The notes: generated by a model from the sequence alone, not told the origin. A stretch of DNA of 64,000 nucleotides from Steroidobacteraceae bacterium (GCA_025458865.1 JALORP010000004.1:1-64000), one strand, 5' to 3'. Shown: positions 14,927 to 24,380, counted from the first letter of the stretch. Program-made: numbers and translations.

Positions 14927-15919
14927 CTAGTAGATGGCGATCTCCCGCTTGCCCCTGGCGTCGCGCGCGCCGCGGAACATGCCCTCGGTGTTGAACTCCA
15001 TCGCGATGTTGCCCTCGCGGTCGACGACGATCACTCCGCCGTCGCCGCCCATGGCCGCGAGCCGGCCCTGGATCGCGGTGCGCGCCGCTTCGGCGACGTC
15101 GACTCCGCGGTACTTCATCAGCGCGCTGACCTCGTGCGAGATCACCCCCCGGATGAAGAACTCGCCGGTGCCGGTCGCCGAGACGGCGCAGGAGCCGTTG
15201 TCGGCATAGGTGCCGGCGCCGATGAGCGGCGCATCGCCGACGCGGCCCCACTTCTTGTTGGTCATGCCGCCGGTCGACGTGGCGGCGGCGAGGTTGCCTG
15301 CGGCGTCGAGCGCCACCGCGCCCACCGTGCCGTAGTAGCCGATGTCGGCGGCGCTCAGGCGCTCGCCGCGGCGGGCCTGCTCGAGCTGCTGCCAGCGGCG
15401 CTCGGTGTAGAACCAGCTGCGGGGCACGAGCGGCATGCCGTTCTCGAGCGCGAAGTCCTCGGCGCCCTTGCCGGTCAGGAACACGTGCGGCGAGCGGTCC
15501 ATGACCAGCCGGGCGAGCTCGATGGGATTGCGGACGTGGCGCAGGCCGGCGACGGCGCCGGCGCGCAGCGTCTGGCCGTCCATCACGGCGGCATCGAGCT
15601 CGTTGATGCCTTCGGCGCTGAAAACCGCGCCGCGGCCGGCGTTGAAGAGCGGCGAATCCTCCAGGATCTTCACCGCGGCGATCGCGGCATCCATGCTGGT
15701 GCCGCCGGATTCGAGGATCGAGTAGCCGGCGTCGAGGGCCTTCCCGAGGTCCTCCTGGTAGCTCTTCTCGGCCTCGGGCGTCATGGATGAGCGGCTGATC
15801 ACGCCGGCGCCTCCGTGGATGGCGATCGCGAACATGGGGGATTCCTCGGCAAGGGTGGGGGCCGGCGTGGCGGCGAGCAGCAGGACCAGCAGTCGGGCGG
15901 GCAAGGTGCGCAGCATCAT
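14927..15919 (-). CDS. exported isoaspartyl peptidase / type 2 (plant-type) L-asparaginase
   Basis: 330 residues of the Ntn-hydrolase asparaginase family, which self-cleaves before a catalytic Thr. The elements are AIAIHGGAGVISR, LFNAGRGAVFSAEG, LDAAVMDG, the cleavage site YYGTVGAVALD with Thr198 as nucleophile, then STGGMTNKKWGRVGDAPLIGAG, GTGEFFIR and GGDGGVIVVD. It removes beta-aspartyl (isoaspartyl) residues from dipeptides and hydrolyses asparagine. Unlike E. coli IaaA it carries a clear signal peptide (residues about 1-24), so it should act in the periplasm. Confidence 0.92.
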   Translation of the reverse strand: MMLRTLPARLLVLLLAATPAPTLAEESPMFAIAIHGGAGVISRSSMTPEAEKSYQEDLGKALDAGYSILESGGTSMDAAIAAVKILEDSPLFNAGRGAVFSAEGINELDAAVMDGQTLRAGAVAGLRHVRNPIELARLVMDRSPHVFLTGKGAEDFALENGMPLVPRSWFYTERRWQQLEQARRGERLSAADIGYYGTVGAVALDAAGNLAAATSTGGMTNKKWGRVGDAPLIGAGTYADNGSCAVSATGTGEFFIRGVISHEVSALMKYRGVDVAEAARTAIQGRLAAMGGDGGVIVVDREGNIAMEFNTEGMFRGARDARGKREIAIY

Positions 15920-16047
15920 GCAGGTTCTCCGCAGGGCCGTCCGCGCCGCGAGGTGTGCGGGGCCGGCCGGTGGCCGGTATTATCCAGAATGACGGCGACA
16001 GCGGGTCAACTCGCGTCGCGGGCCAGCCCAATTCCCCGGGAGTGTGC

Positions 16048-19000
16048 ATGATCCGGCCGATTCGCAGGCTCATGGTCGCCAATCGCGGCGAGATCGCCAT
16101 CCGCGTGATGCGGGCGGCGGCCGAACTCGGCATGAAGACGGTCGCGATCTACTCCCAGGAGGACCGGTTCTCGCTCCACCGGACCAAGGCCGACGAGGCC
16201 TACCAGGTGGGCGAGGGCAAGGGCCCGGTCGAGGCCTACCTGGACATCCCGGACATCATCCGCGTGGCCCGCGAGGCGCAGGTGGACGGCATCCACCCGG
16301 GCTACGGCTTCCTCTCCGAGAACCCGGAGTTCGCCGAGGCCTGCGCCCAGGCTGGCATCGTCTTCGTCGGCCCTCGGCCGGACACGATGCGCCGCCTGGG
16401 CAACAAGGTTCAGGCACGCGAGCTGGCGGTCGCCGCCGGCGTGCCGGTCATGCCGGCGACGGGACCGCTCCCGAAGGATGGCGCCGAGGCCGCGCGGCTC
16501 GCGCGCGGCGTGGGCTACCCCGTGATGCTGAAGGCCAGCTGGGGCGGCGGCGGGCGCGGCATGCGCGTCGTCGAGGACGAGGCGTCGCTGGCGGAGCTGG
16601 TCGCCACGGCGCGGCGCGAAGCGAAGGCCGCCTTCGGCAACGACGAGGTCTACCTCGAGAAGCTGATCCGCCACGCCCGCCACGTCGAGGTGCAGATCCT
16701 CGGCGACGTGCACGGCGGGCTGGTGCACCTGTGGGAGCGCGACTGCACCGTCCAGCGCCGCAACCAGAAGGTGGTCGAACGGGCGCCGGCCGTGTTCCTG
16801 GGCGACGCGCAGCGCGCCGAACTCACGGGTTACGCCCTCGCGATCGGCCGGGCCGCCGATTACGTGAACGCGGGCACGGTGGAGTTCCTGCAGGACGCCG
16901 ACACCGGCAGGTTCTACTTCATCGAGGTCAACCCGCGCATCCAGGTCGAGCACACGGTGACCGAGATGGTCACCGGCGTGGACCTGGTGAAGGCGCAGAT
17001 ACGCATTGCCCAGGGTGCGCGCATCGGCGAGCCGGACAGCGGCGTGCCGGTGCAGGAGAGGATCGGCGTCGCTGGCCACGCGATGCAGTGCCGGGTCACC
17101 AGCGAAGACCCCGAGAACGGCTTCATCCCGGACTACGGCCGCATCACCGCCTACCGTAGTCCCGCTGGTTTCGGCGTGCGCCTCGACGCGGGCACGGCCT
17201 ACACCGGCGCCTTCATCACGCGCTGGTACGACTCGCTGCTGGTCAAGGTGACCACCTGGGCGCCGACGCCGGAGGAGTGCAGCCGGCGCATGCACCGCGC
17301 GCTGTGGGAGTTCCGCGTCCGCGGCCTGACCACCAACCTGCGCTTCCTCGACCAGGTGGTGACGCACCCGAGCTTCGCCGACGGCAGCTACACGACCAAG
17401 TTCATAGACCAGACGCCGGAGCTGTTCCAGTGGCCGCGCCGGCGCGACCGGGCGACGCGCCTGCTCGGATTCATCGGGGAGGTCATCGTCAACGGCAACC
17501 CGGAGGTCCGCGGTCGGCCCCGGCCGGCCAGATCGCCCGAGCCGCGGCTGCCCGCGGTGCCCGCCGCGGCGCCGCCGCCCGGGAGCCGGCAGATCCTGGA
17601 GGAGCGCGGGCCGAAGGGCCTCGCCGAGTGGATGCTGGCGCAGGAGCAGGTGCTCGTCACCGACACCACCATGCGCGACGCCCACCAGTCGCTGCTCGCC
17701 ACGCGCTTTCGCACGCACGACATGGCGCGCATCGCGCCCTGGTACGCGAGCCTCGCGCCCGGGCTGTTCTCCGTCGAGTGCTGGGGCGGCGCGACTTTCG
17801 ACGTGGCGATGCGGTTCCTGAAGGAGTGCCCCTGGGAGCGCCTCGCCGCCTTCCGCGAGGCGATGCCGAACCTGCTGCTGCAGATGCTGCTGCGCTCGGC
17901 GAATGCGGTCGGCTACACGAACTACCCCGACAACGTGGTGCGTCATTTCGTGGCGCAGGCGGCGCGCGCCGGGGTGGATGTCTTCCGCGTATTCGACTCG
18001 CTGAACTGGGTCGACAACATGCGCGTCGCGATGGACGCGGTGATCGAGTCCGGCAAGGTCTGCGAGGCGGCGATCTGCTACACGGGCAACCTCGCCGATC
18101 CGCGCTGCACCAAGTACGACCTGAAGTACTACGTGGGCATGGCGCGCGAGCTGGAGCGCGCCGGCGCGCACGTGCTGGCCATCAAGGACATGGCCGGCCT
18201 CTGCCAGCCGCGCGCGGCCTACGACCTCGTGCGTGCCCTGAAGCAGGAGATCGGCCTGCCCATCCACTTCCACACCCACGACACGAGCGGCATCGCCGCG
18301 GCGAGCATCCTGATGGCGGTGGAGGCGGGCTGCGACGCCGTGGACGCGGCGATCGACTCGATGAGTGGCGGCACGTCCCAGCCGAACATGGGATCCATCG
18401 TCGAGGCGCTGCGCCACGGGCCGCGCGCCACCGCGCTCGACCCGGCGAAGGTGCGCGTGCTGTCCGGCTACTGGGAGCAGGTGCGGCGCCTCTACGGCGC
18501 CTTCGAGAGCGATATGCGCGCGGGCGCGTCGGAGGTCTACGTCCACGGCATGCCCGGCGGGCAATACACGAACCTGCGCGAGCAGGCCCGCTCGCTCGGC
18601 ATCGACGACCACCGCTGGCCCGAGGTGGCGCAGGCCTACCGCGAGGTCAACGAGATGTTCGGCGACATCGTCAAGGTGACGCCGTCCTCGAAGGTCGTGG
18701 GCGACATGGCGCTCGTGATGGTCACCAGCGGGCTCACGCGGGCCCAGGTGGAGGACCCGGCGGTGGAGATCGCTTTCCCGGAGTCGGTGGTCCAGTTCTT
18801 CCATGGCGACATCGGCCAGCCCCACGGCGGCTTCCCCGAGGCGCTGCAGCGGAAGGTGCTCAAGGGCAAGGCGCCGCTCGACCGTCGCCCGGGCGAGGTG
18901 CTGCCCCCCGCCGACCTCGCGGCGCTGCGCAGGAAGGCCGAGGAGCAGTGCGGCCGCGCAATCACCGAGCCCGAGTTCGCCTCGGCGCTGATGTACCCGA

Positions 19001-19494
19001 AGGTGTTTGCGGACTATATCGCGGACCGCAACGCCTTCGGCAACGTGACGGTGCTGCCCACGCACGCGTTCTTCTACGGCATGGAGCCGGGCGAAGAGAT
19101 CTCGATCGACCTCGAGCGCGGCAAGACGCTGATCGTGCGCTTCGTCACCGTGAGCGACGTGCACGACGACGGCACGCGAACGGTGTTCTTCGAGCTGAAC
19201 GGGCAGCCGCGCTCCGTGCGCGTGCGCGACAAGTCCCAGGGCGCCGTGCAGGAGGCGGCGCGCAAGGCCGACCCGGCGAACCCCAACCACGTCGGCGCGC
19301 CGATGCCCGGCACCGTCGCGACCATCGCGGTGGCGGTGGGCCAGAAGGTCGAGCGGGGCGACGTGCTGGTGACGCTGGAGGCCATGAAGATGGAGGCCGC
19401 GGTGCGCGCCGACCGCGCGGGCGAAGTGATCGAGGTCGCGGTACGCCCTGGCCAGCCGGTCGACGCGAAGGACCTGCTGGTGGTGCTGGCGTGA
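16048..19494 (+). CDS. pyc: pyruvate carboxylase, single chain
   Basis: 1148 residues carrying all parts of the enzyme. Biotin carboxylase comes first (LMVANRGEIAIRVMRAAAEL, HPGYGFLSENPEFA, the ATP-grasp KASWGGGGRGMR, EVNPRIQVEHTVTEM). The carboxyltransferase is next (DTTMRDAHQSLLATRFR near 560, then HFHTHDTSGIA). The biotin carrier is C-terminal (LEAMKMEAA, biotinyl-Lys about 1114). It converts pyruvate and bicarbonate to oxaloacetate for anaplerosis. The ATG at 16048 has GGGAG five bases upstream. It is followed after only 7 bp by a Crp/Fnr regulator, probably in the same mRNA. It is divergent from the isoaspartyl peptidase gene. Confidence 0.97.
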   Translation: MIRPIRRLMVANRGEIAIRVMRAAAELGMKTVAIYSQEDRFSLHRTKADEAYQVGEGKGPVEAYLDIPDIIRVAREAQVDGIHPGYGFLSENPEFAEACAQAGIVFVGPRPDTMRRLGNKVQARELAVAAGVPVMPATGPLPKDGAEAARLARGVGYPVMLKASWGGGGRGMRVVEDEASLAELVATARREAKAAFGNDEVYLEKLIRHARHVEVQILGDVHGGLVHLWERDCTVQRRNQKVVERAPAVFLGDAQRAELTGYALAIGRAADYVNAGTVEFLQDADTGRFYFIEVNPRIQVEHTVTEMVTGVDLVKAQIRIAQGARIGEPDSGVPVQERIGVAGHAMQCRVTSEDPENGFIPDYGRITAYRSPAGFGVRLDAGTAYTGAFITRWYDSLLVKVTTWAPTPEECSRRMHRALWEFRVRGLTTNLRFLDQVVTHPSFADGSYTTKFIDQTPELFQWPRRRDRATRLLGFIGEVIVNGNPEVRGRPRPARSPEPRLPAVPAAAPPPGSRQILEERGPKGLAEWMLAQEQVLVTDTTMRDAHQSLLATRFRTHDMARIAPWYASLAPGLFSVECWGGATFDVAMRFLKECPWERLAAFREAMPNLLLQMLLRSANAVGYTNYPDNVVRHFVAQAARAGVDVFRVFDSLNWVDNMRVAMDAVIESGKVCEAAICYTGNLADPRCTKYDLKYYVGMARELERAGAHVLAIKDMAGLCQPRAAYDLVRALKQEIGLPIHFHTHDTSGIAAASILMAVEAGCDAVDAAIDSMSGGTSQPNMGSIVEALRHGPRATALDPAKVRVLSGYWEQVRRLYGAFESDMRAGASEVYVHGMPGGQYTNLREQARSLGIDDHRWPEVAQAYREVNEMFGDIVKVTPSSKVVGDMALVMVTSGLTRAQVEDPAVEIAFPESVVQFFHGDIGQPHGGFPEALQRKVLKGKAPLDRRPGEVLPPADLAALRRKAEEQCGRAITEPEFASALMYPKVFADYIADRNAFGNVTVLPTHAFFYGMEPGEEISIDLERGKTLIVRFVTVSDVHDDGTRTVFFELNGQPRSVRVRDKSQGAVQEAARKADPANPNHVGAPMPGTVATIAVAVGQKVERGDVLVTLEAMKMEAAVRADRAGEVIEVAVRPGQPVDAKDLLVVLA

Positions 19495-19501
19495 GCTGGG
19501 G

Positions 19502-20182
19502 ATGCTGAAAAGAGTCGAATTCCCGCTGCGCAGCGAGCTGCTCGCCCGCTACCCGGTGCTGCGGTCCCTGCCGGCGCCCGAGTTCGAGCGGTTGCTCGCG
19601 GAGGGCGCCCTGAGGAAGGCGGCGGCCGGAACCGTGCTCTTCGACGAGGCGCAGCCCTGCACCGGGTTCCCGTTTGTCCTGGAGGGCGCGGTCGGGGTGA
19701 GCAAGTACGGCGACGGCGGCCGGGAGATCCAGCTCTACCGGGTCGAGGCCGGCGACAGCTGCATTCTCTCGAGCAGCTGCCTGCTCGGTTCCGTGGCCTA
19801 CAACGCCCACGGCGTGGCGCTCGCGGATACGACGCTGTTCGTGCTGCCGGTGCCGACCTTCCAGCGGCTCCTGGGAGCGAGTTCCGACTTCCGCGGCTAC
19901 GTCTTCAGCCTGTTCGCCGGCCGCATGGCCGACCTCATGCAGACCGTGGACGAGGTCGCGTTCAAGCGCCTCGACGAGCGCCTCGCCCGGCTGCTGCTCC
20001 GCCGGGGCCCGCGCATACAGGCGACGCACCAGCAGCTCGCCGACGAGCTCGGCAGCGTGCGCGAGATCGTCAGCCGCATCATGCGCGGGTTCGCCGAGCA
20101 GGGCCTGGTGAAGACCGGCCGCGAACAGATCGAGGTGCTGGACCGCGCCGGTCTTGCCCGGATTGCCGGCACCGAGGCCTGA
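19502..20182 (+). CDS. Crp/Fnr-family transcriptional regulator
   Basis: 226 residues. An N-terminal cyclic-nucleotide-binding-like beta roll (GTVLFDEAQPCTGFPFVLEGAVGVSK, then GDSCILSSSCLLG) is followed by a dimerisation helix. The C-terminal helix-turn-helix is ATHQQLADELGSVREIVSRIMRGF. Two closely spaced Cys in the CILSSSC segment could be redox-sensitive, but the FNR four-cysteine cluster motif is absent. The ligand is unknown. Located 7 bp after pyc and 39 bp before the exporter operon, it may control either. Confidence 0.88.
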   Translation: MLKRVEFPLRSELLARYPVLRSLPAPEFERLLAEGALRKAAAGTVLFDEAQPCTGFPFVLEGAVGVSKYGDGGREIQLYRVEAGDSCILSSSCLLGSVAYNAHGVALADTTLFVLPVPTFQRLLGASSDFRGYVFSLFAGRMADLMQTVDEVAFKRLDERLARLLLRRGPRIQATHQQLADELGSVREIVSRIMRGFAEQGLVKTGREQIEVLDRAGLARIAGTEA

Positions 20183-20221
20183 CGACATGCCCGCGGCTCA
20201 CGTGGCCGCAGGAGCGAGTAC

Positions 20222-21181
20222 ATGAAACGCCTGCTGCCGCTGATCGCGGCCATCGGCCTCGCCGCCTGCGGCGGCAACGACGGCGACGTCCTGCTCGGCA
20301 CGCTCGAACGCGACCGGCTCGAGCTGGTCGCCGAGACGCGCGACCCCATAGTCGAGATCGCCGTCCGCGAGGGCGAGCAGGTCGCGGCGGGCCAGCCCCT
20401 GCTGCGCCTCGACCCGGCGGCGCTCGACGCCGCGCTGGCGGAGTCGACGGGCGCGGTGAGCGACGCGAAGGCGCGCCTCGCCGAGGCGGTGACCGGCCCG
20501 CGGCGCGAGGAAATCCTCGCCGCGCGGGCCCGCCTCGCCGGCGCCGAAGGCCGACTCGCGACCGCGCGCGCGGAGACGGCGCGCGTGGCGACGCTCGTCG
20601 AGCGCCGGCTGCTCGCGCAGAGCGAGCTGGATCGCCAACGTGCGGCGCTCGACACGGCCACGGCCGACGTGGGCGTGGCGCGAGAGCAGCTCCTGCAGCT
20701 CGAGCGCGGCACGCGCAGCGAGGTGATCGAGCAGGCGCAGGCGGCGCTCGCCCGGGCCGAGGCGAACCGCGCCCAGCTGTCGGTCTCGCGCGAGCGGCTG
20801 GACCTCGTCGCGCCGCGGGCCGGGCTCGTGGAAGCGCTGCCGTATCGCCTCGGCGAGCGCGCGCCGGCCGGGGCCCCGCTCGTGGTGATGCTCGCCGCCG
20901 GGCAGCCCTATGCGCGCGTCTTCGTCCCTGCGCCGCAGCGCTTGAACGTTGCGACCGGCACCGCCGCGACCGTGCGCGTCTACGGCAGCGATCGCGAGTG
21001 GGCCGGCCGCGTGCGCTTCGTCGCAGGCGAGGCAGCCTTTACGCCCTACTACGCCCTGAACGAGCGCGACCGCAGCCGGCTGTCCTACCTCGCGGAGGTC
21101 GAGCTCACCGACGCCGATGCGGCGGGCCTGCCGGTCGGCGTGCCGGTCGAGGTGGTCCTCGGGGCCGGCGCCGCGCCGTGA
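20222..21181 (+). CDS. HlyD-family efflux adaptor lipoprotein
   Basis: 319 residues with a lipoprotein signal (LIAAIGLAACGGN). A lipoyl-like half (VAETRDPIVEIAVREGEQVAAGQPLLRLD) and a long coiled coil of about 130 residues rich in Ala, Arg and Glu follow. The second lipoyl half is RLDLVAPRAGLVEALPYRLGE, with a beta-barrel segment after it. It resembles YhiI/YbhG-type adaptors paired with ABC-2 exporters. The GTGA overlap with the next gene and GGAG ribosome-binding site show a three-gene operon that builds a periplasm-spanning exporter. Confidence 0.9.
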   Translation: MKRLLPLIAAIGLAACGGNDGDVLLGTLERDRLELVAETRDPIVEIAVREGEQVAAGQPLLRLDPAALDAALAESTGAVSDAKARLAEAVTGPRREEILAARARLAGAEGRLATARAETARVATLVERRLLAQSELDRQRAALDTATADVGVAREQLLQLERGTRSEVIEQAQAALARAEANRAQLSVSRERLDLVAPRAGLVEALPYRLGERAPAGAPLVVMLAAGQPYARVFVPAPQRLNVATGTAATVRVYGSDREWAGRVRFVAGEAAFTPYYALNERDRSRLSYLAEVELTDADAAGLPVGVPVEVVLGAGAAP

Positions 21182-22131
21182 CCGCGATCGTCGCGCGTGG
21201 CCTCGTGCGGCGCTTCGGCGAGGTGGTCGCCGTGGACGGCATCGACCTCGACGTGCCCGAGCGCCAGATCTACGGTTTCCTCGGGCCGAACGGCTCGGGC
21301 AAGTCCACGGCGTTTCGCATGATCTGCGGGCTGCTGCTGCCGACCGAGGGCAGCGTCACCGTGCTCGGCCACGACGCCCGCAAGGAGCCGGAGAAGGTCC
21401 GCCGCCGGATCGGCTACATGACCCAGCGCTTCTCGCTCTGGGAGGACCTCACGGTCCGCGAGAACCTCGGCTTCATGTGCCGCGTGTTCGGGATGTCGCG
21501 CCGGGACACGCACTCACGGATCGCCGAGCGGATCCGGGAGTACCAGCTCGAGGACCTGGAGCGGCGCTTCGCCGGCACCCTCTCCGGCGGCCAGAAGCAG
21601 CGCCTTGCGCTTGCCGCCGCAACGCTGCACGGGCCGGACCTGCTGCTGCTCGACGAGCCGACCAGCGCGGTGGACCCGCAGAGCCGGCGCGACTTCTGGG
21701 AGAAGCTCTTCGAGCTGGTCGCCGGCGGCACCACCATCCTGGTCTCGACGCACTACATGGACGAGGCCGAGCGCTGCCACCGCGTGGCGATCCTCGATCG
21801 CGGTCGCATCGCCGCGGAGGGCCCGCCGCGGCAGCTCGCGCGCGACATCGACGCGACGGTCCTCGAGGTCGAGTGCGGCAACCTGCCGGCCGCGCGGCGG
21901 CGGCTGGCAGGCGAGCGCTGGGTCCGGAGCGTCGCGCAGCTCGGCAATCGGCTGCACGTGCTGGTGGCCCGGGACGAGCCCGAGCCGATGGAGCGCCTGC
22001 GGGCGCTCGTGCTCGGCGACTGCCCGGACGTGCAGGTCGAGCGGGTCGCCGCGAACCTGGAAGACGTGTTCGTCGCGGCGACCGGGCGGCGCGCGGCGTC
22101 GACGGTGCCGGCGCAGGAGGCCGCCGCGTGA
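21178..22131 (+). CDS. ABC-2 exporter ATP-binding protein
   Basis: 317 residues from a GTG that overlaps the adaptor stop codon (GTGA). Walker A is GPNGSGKS (36-43), the Q-loop region YMTQRFSLWEDLTVRENL, the signature LSGGQKQRLALAAA, Walker B LLLLDEPTSAVDP, and the H-loop VSTHYMDEAERC. A C-terminal extension of about 90 residues is typical of CcmA/DrrA-type ATPases. It powers the permease encoded next, also with a GTGA overlap. The substrate is unknown; the order adaptor, ATPase, permease matches YbhFSR/YhiIHJ-like drug exporters. Confidence 0.95.
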   Translation: MTAIVARGLVRRFGEVVAVDGIDLDVPERQIYGFLGPNGSGKSTAFRMICGLLLPTEGSVTVLGHDARKEPEKVRRRIGYMTQRFSLWEDLTVRENLGFMCRVFGMSRRDTHSRIAERIREYQLEDLERRFAGTLSGGQKQRLALAAATLHGPDLLLLDEPTSAVDPQSRRDFWEKLFELVAGGTTILVSTHYMDEAERCHRVAILDRGRIAAEGPPRQLARDIDATVLEVECGNLPAARRRLAGERWVRSVAQLGNRLHVLVARDEPEPMERLRALVLGDCPDVQVERVAANLEDVFVAATGRRAASTVPAQEAAA

Positions 22132-23225
22132 GCTGGCTCGTCCGCCTCCTGTCGGTCGCCTCCAAGGAGACGCGCCAGCTGCTGCGCGACCGCGTGACCT
22201 TCGGGCTGATCGTCGGAATCCCGGCGATGCAGATCGTGCTGTTCGGCTACGCCATCAACTTCGACGTGCGCGACATCGACGCGGTGGTGCTCGACCAGTC
22301 GCGCAGCTCGCTGTCGCGGCAGATCGTCGCGGACCTCTCCGCGACGCAGGTGATGAACATCGCTTGGCAGGCCGACAGCGAGGCGGAGCTGGCCTGGCGC
22401 ATGCGCCGCGGCGACGCGCGCATCGGCGTGGTGATCGCGCAGGACGTGGAGCGGCGGCTGGCCGACGGCAGCCGCGCCGCCGTGCAGATCATCACCGACG
22501 GCGGCCAGCCCTCGCTGCAGAACGTGGCGCAGGGCCTCGCCGCGCTGCCCGTGCTCACCCGCCACGGCGCCGCGCGGCCGGGGCAGGGCGTGGTCGAGCT
22601 GCGCACCGAGTACAACCCCGGCAAGCGCACCGCCGTGCAGGTGGTGCCGGCCCTGGTCGGCACGATCCTCAACATCACCATGGTGATCTTCACCGCCGGC
22701 GCCATCGTCCGCGAGCGCGAGCGGGGCAACCTCGAACTGCTGATCACCACGCCGGTGTCCCGCGGCGAGCTGATGGCCGGCAAGCTGCTGCCCTACGTCG
22801 TGATCGGCCTCATCCAGACCACCCTGATCCTGGTGATCGGGCACTCGCTGTTCGCCGTGCCCATCGCCGGCAGCCTGGTGCAGCTCTACCTCGGGGCGCT
22901 GCTCTTCATCGCGGCGACGCTGGCCCTGGGGCTTTTCATCTCGACCGTTGCCCGCACCCAGTTCCAGGCCTTCCAGCTCGCCTTCATGACCATGCTGCCG
23001 TCGATCCTGATGTCCGGCTTCGTCTTCCCCTTCGAGGGCATGCCGGTGCCGGCCCAGTGGATCGCGCAGGTCCTGCCGCTGACCCACTTCGTGGAGATCG
23101 TCCGGGGCATCGTCCTGCGCGGGGCGGAACTCGGCGACATGCGGGCCGAAGTGGCCAAGCTGCTGGTCTTCTTCGTGGTCATGCTGGTCGCGGCGGTGCT
23201 GCGGTTCCACAAGCGCCTGGACTAG
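22128..23225 (+). CDS. ABC-2 exporter permease
   Basis: 365 residues. One N-terminal TM helix (LIVGIPAMQIVLFGYAI) is followed by a periplasmic domain of about 140 residues and five C-terminal TM helices. It has the ABC-2 signature region ERGNLELLITTPVSRGELMAGKLLPYV and FPFEGMPVPAQWIAQVLPLTHFVEIVRGI. It pairs with the ATPase through a GTGA start/stop overlap. Only one permease is present, so it probably works as a homodimer. Confidence 0.93.
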   Translation: MSWLVRLLSVASKETRQLLRDRVTFGLIVGIPAMQIVLFGYAINFDVRDIDAVVLDQSRSSLSRQIVADLSATQVMNIAWQADSEAELAWRMRRGDARIGVVIAQDVERRLADGSRAAVQIITDGGQPSLQNVAQGLAALPVLTRHGAARPGQGVVELRTEYNPGKRTAVQVVPALVGTILNITMVIFTAGAIVRERERGNLELLITTPVSRGELMAGKLLPYVVIGLIQTTLILVIGHSLFAVPIAGSLVQLYLGALLFIAATLALGLFISTVARTQFQAFQLAFMTMLPSILMSGFVFPFEGMPVPAQWIAQVLPLTHFVEIVRGIVLRGAELGDMRAEVAKLLVFFVVMLVAAVLRFHKRLD

Positions 23226-23487
23226 GGGACCGTCCACCGGGACTCGCTTTTCACGGGCCGCTTGTGATAGCCTCAGGGGCGATCGTGCCCATCCGCCCTG
23301 CAGTATCAGGCGCTTGCCGCCCCATTGCATCGTCGAATAGACCGATCAGGTGACAGGATCCGTCGCTACCGGTTCGATGTGCTGATAGCTCGTTCGACGA
23401 CCCCCGACCAGGTTCCTGCCGTTGTGTAGGCGGGCTGATGCGCCCTGCGCGCCTCTCGGCCCACTTTGTGAGTGAGACCCTAGGACT
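23226..23487 (+). other. long leader region of the RRM protein gene
   Basis: 262 bp with no supported gene. It probably contains the promoter and a long 5' untranslated region of the RNA-binding protein gene; genes of this kind often have structured, cold-responsive leaders (family knowledge). No clear promoter or hairpin was identified by eye. Confidence 0.4.
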
Positions 23488-23856
23488 ATGAAGATCTACG
23501 TTGGAAACCTGCCGTTCTCCGCTACGGAGTCGGAAGTTCGTGACCTGTTCGCGCAGCACGGCACCGTCGAGACGGTCGCGCTGCCGACCGATCGCGAGAC
23601 CGGCCGCCCGCGCGGTTTCGGCTTCGTCGAGATGCCGCAGGCTGACGCCCAGAAGGCGATCGGCGCGCTGAACGGCTTCCAGATGGGTGGCCGCGCGCTG
23701 CGCGTCAATGAGGCCCAGGATCGTCCGCGCACCGGCGGCGGTGGCGGCGGCGGTGGCCGTCCGGGCGGCGGCGGTGGCTATCGCCCCGGCGGCGGTGGCG
23801 GCGGTGGCGGCTTCCGCTCGGGTGGTGGTGGTGGCGGCGGCGGTGGCCGCTGGTAA
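23488..23856 (+). CDS. glycine-rich RRM RNA-binding protein
   Basis: 122 residues. One RNA-recognition motif fills residues 1-80, with RNP2 IYVGNL at 3-8 and RNP1 RGFGFVEM at 42-49. It is followed by a low-complexity tail of glycine runs broken by Arg, Tyr and Phe and ending GGRW. Bacterial proteins of this type are small cytoplasmic RNA chaperones, often cold-induced. The tail resembles eukaryotic RGG-box disordered regions. It is a single-gene unit with its own terminator 20 bp downstream and a long leader. Confidence 0.95.
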   Translation: MKIYVGNLPFSATESEVRDLFAQHGTVETVALPTDRETGRPRGFGFVEMPQADAQKAIGALNGFQMGGRALRVNEAQDRPRTGGGGGGGGRPGGGGGYRPGGGGGGGGFRSGGGGGGGGGRW

Positions 23857-23876
23857 TCACTCCCGGTGATGACCCG

Positions 23877-23902
23877 AAAAGGCCCGCGCAAGCGGGCCTT
23901 TT
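23877..23902 (+). terminator. intrinsic terminator after the RRM gene
   Basis: AAAA-GGCCCGC (23881-23887), loop GCAA, GCGGGCC (23892-23898), then TTTT. The A- and T-tracts on both sides make it usable in both directions, also for the convergent CoA-binding protein gene. Confidence 0.9.
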
Positions 23903-23938
23903 CCATTGGGGCGGCCCTCGCGCCGCGCGGCCGGGGTT

Positions 23939-24370
23939 TCACCCCATCCGCGCGCGGTCCTTGTAGATGCAGCGGTCCATCACCACGACGATGCCTGCGT
24001 CACGCGCGCGCTCCGCGGCGGCCTCGTCCACCACGCCCTCCTGCAGCCAGAGGGCCGGCAGGCCGAGCGCGATGCACTCGTCCACGATGCCCGCCACGTG
24101 CCCGGGCCGGCGGAAAACGTTGACGATGTCCACCTGCTCCCCTGGGGCCAGGGCCGTCCCCAGGTCTGCGAGCGCCGGGACGGCGCGCTCGCCCAGCGCG
24201 GATGCGAGTCCGGGGTTGACCGGGATCACCCGGTAGCCGAAACGCTGCATGGCGGCCGAGACGCCATGGCTGGTGCGGGCGGGGTCGGCCGAAAGCCCCA
24301 CCACGGCCAGCGTGCGCGCCCGCCGCAGAAGGGCGTCGATGTCCTCGCGCGGCGGGTTGGTGAAACCCAT
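23939..24370 (-). CDS. CoA-binding domain protein (YccU-like)
   Basis: 143 residues forming a single Rossmann-like CoA-binding domain: ARTLAVVGLSADPARTSHGVS, FGYRVIPVNPG, then DIVNVFRRPGHV and ALWLQEGVVDEAAAERARDAGI, closing with MDRCIYKD. The segments and length match the YccU family, whose function is unknown. The stop lies just beyond the RRM terminator, and the gene is 10 bp downstream of the EF-hand membrane protein gene on the same strand, so they are probably cotranscribed. Confidence 0.9.
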   Translation of the reverse strand: MGFTNPPREDIDALLRRARTLAVVGLSADPARTSHGVSAAMQRFGYRVIPVNPGLASALGERAVPALADLGTALAPGEQVDIVNVFRRPGHVAGIVDECIALGLPALWLQEGVVDEAAAERARDAGIVVVMDRCIYKDRARMG

Positions 24371-24380
24371 CGCGGGCCGT

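Noticed and set aside
15955-19290. Long minus-strand frame (over 1000 codons) opposite pyc
   Set aside because: It is the antisense shadow of pyruvate carboxylase, with composition rich in His, Arg and Leu and no domains.
23690-23869. Alternative frames over the glycine codons of the RRM gene
   Set aside because: The GGN repeats yield open Ala- or Arg-rich frames on both strands, but only the RRM frame has a domain and a start.
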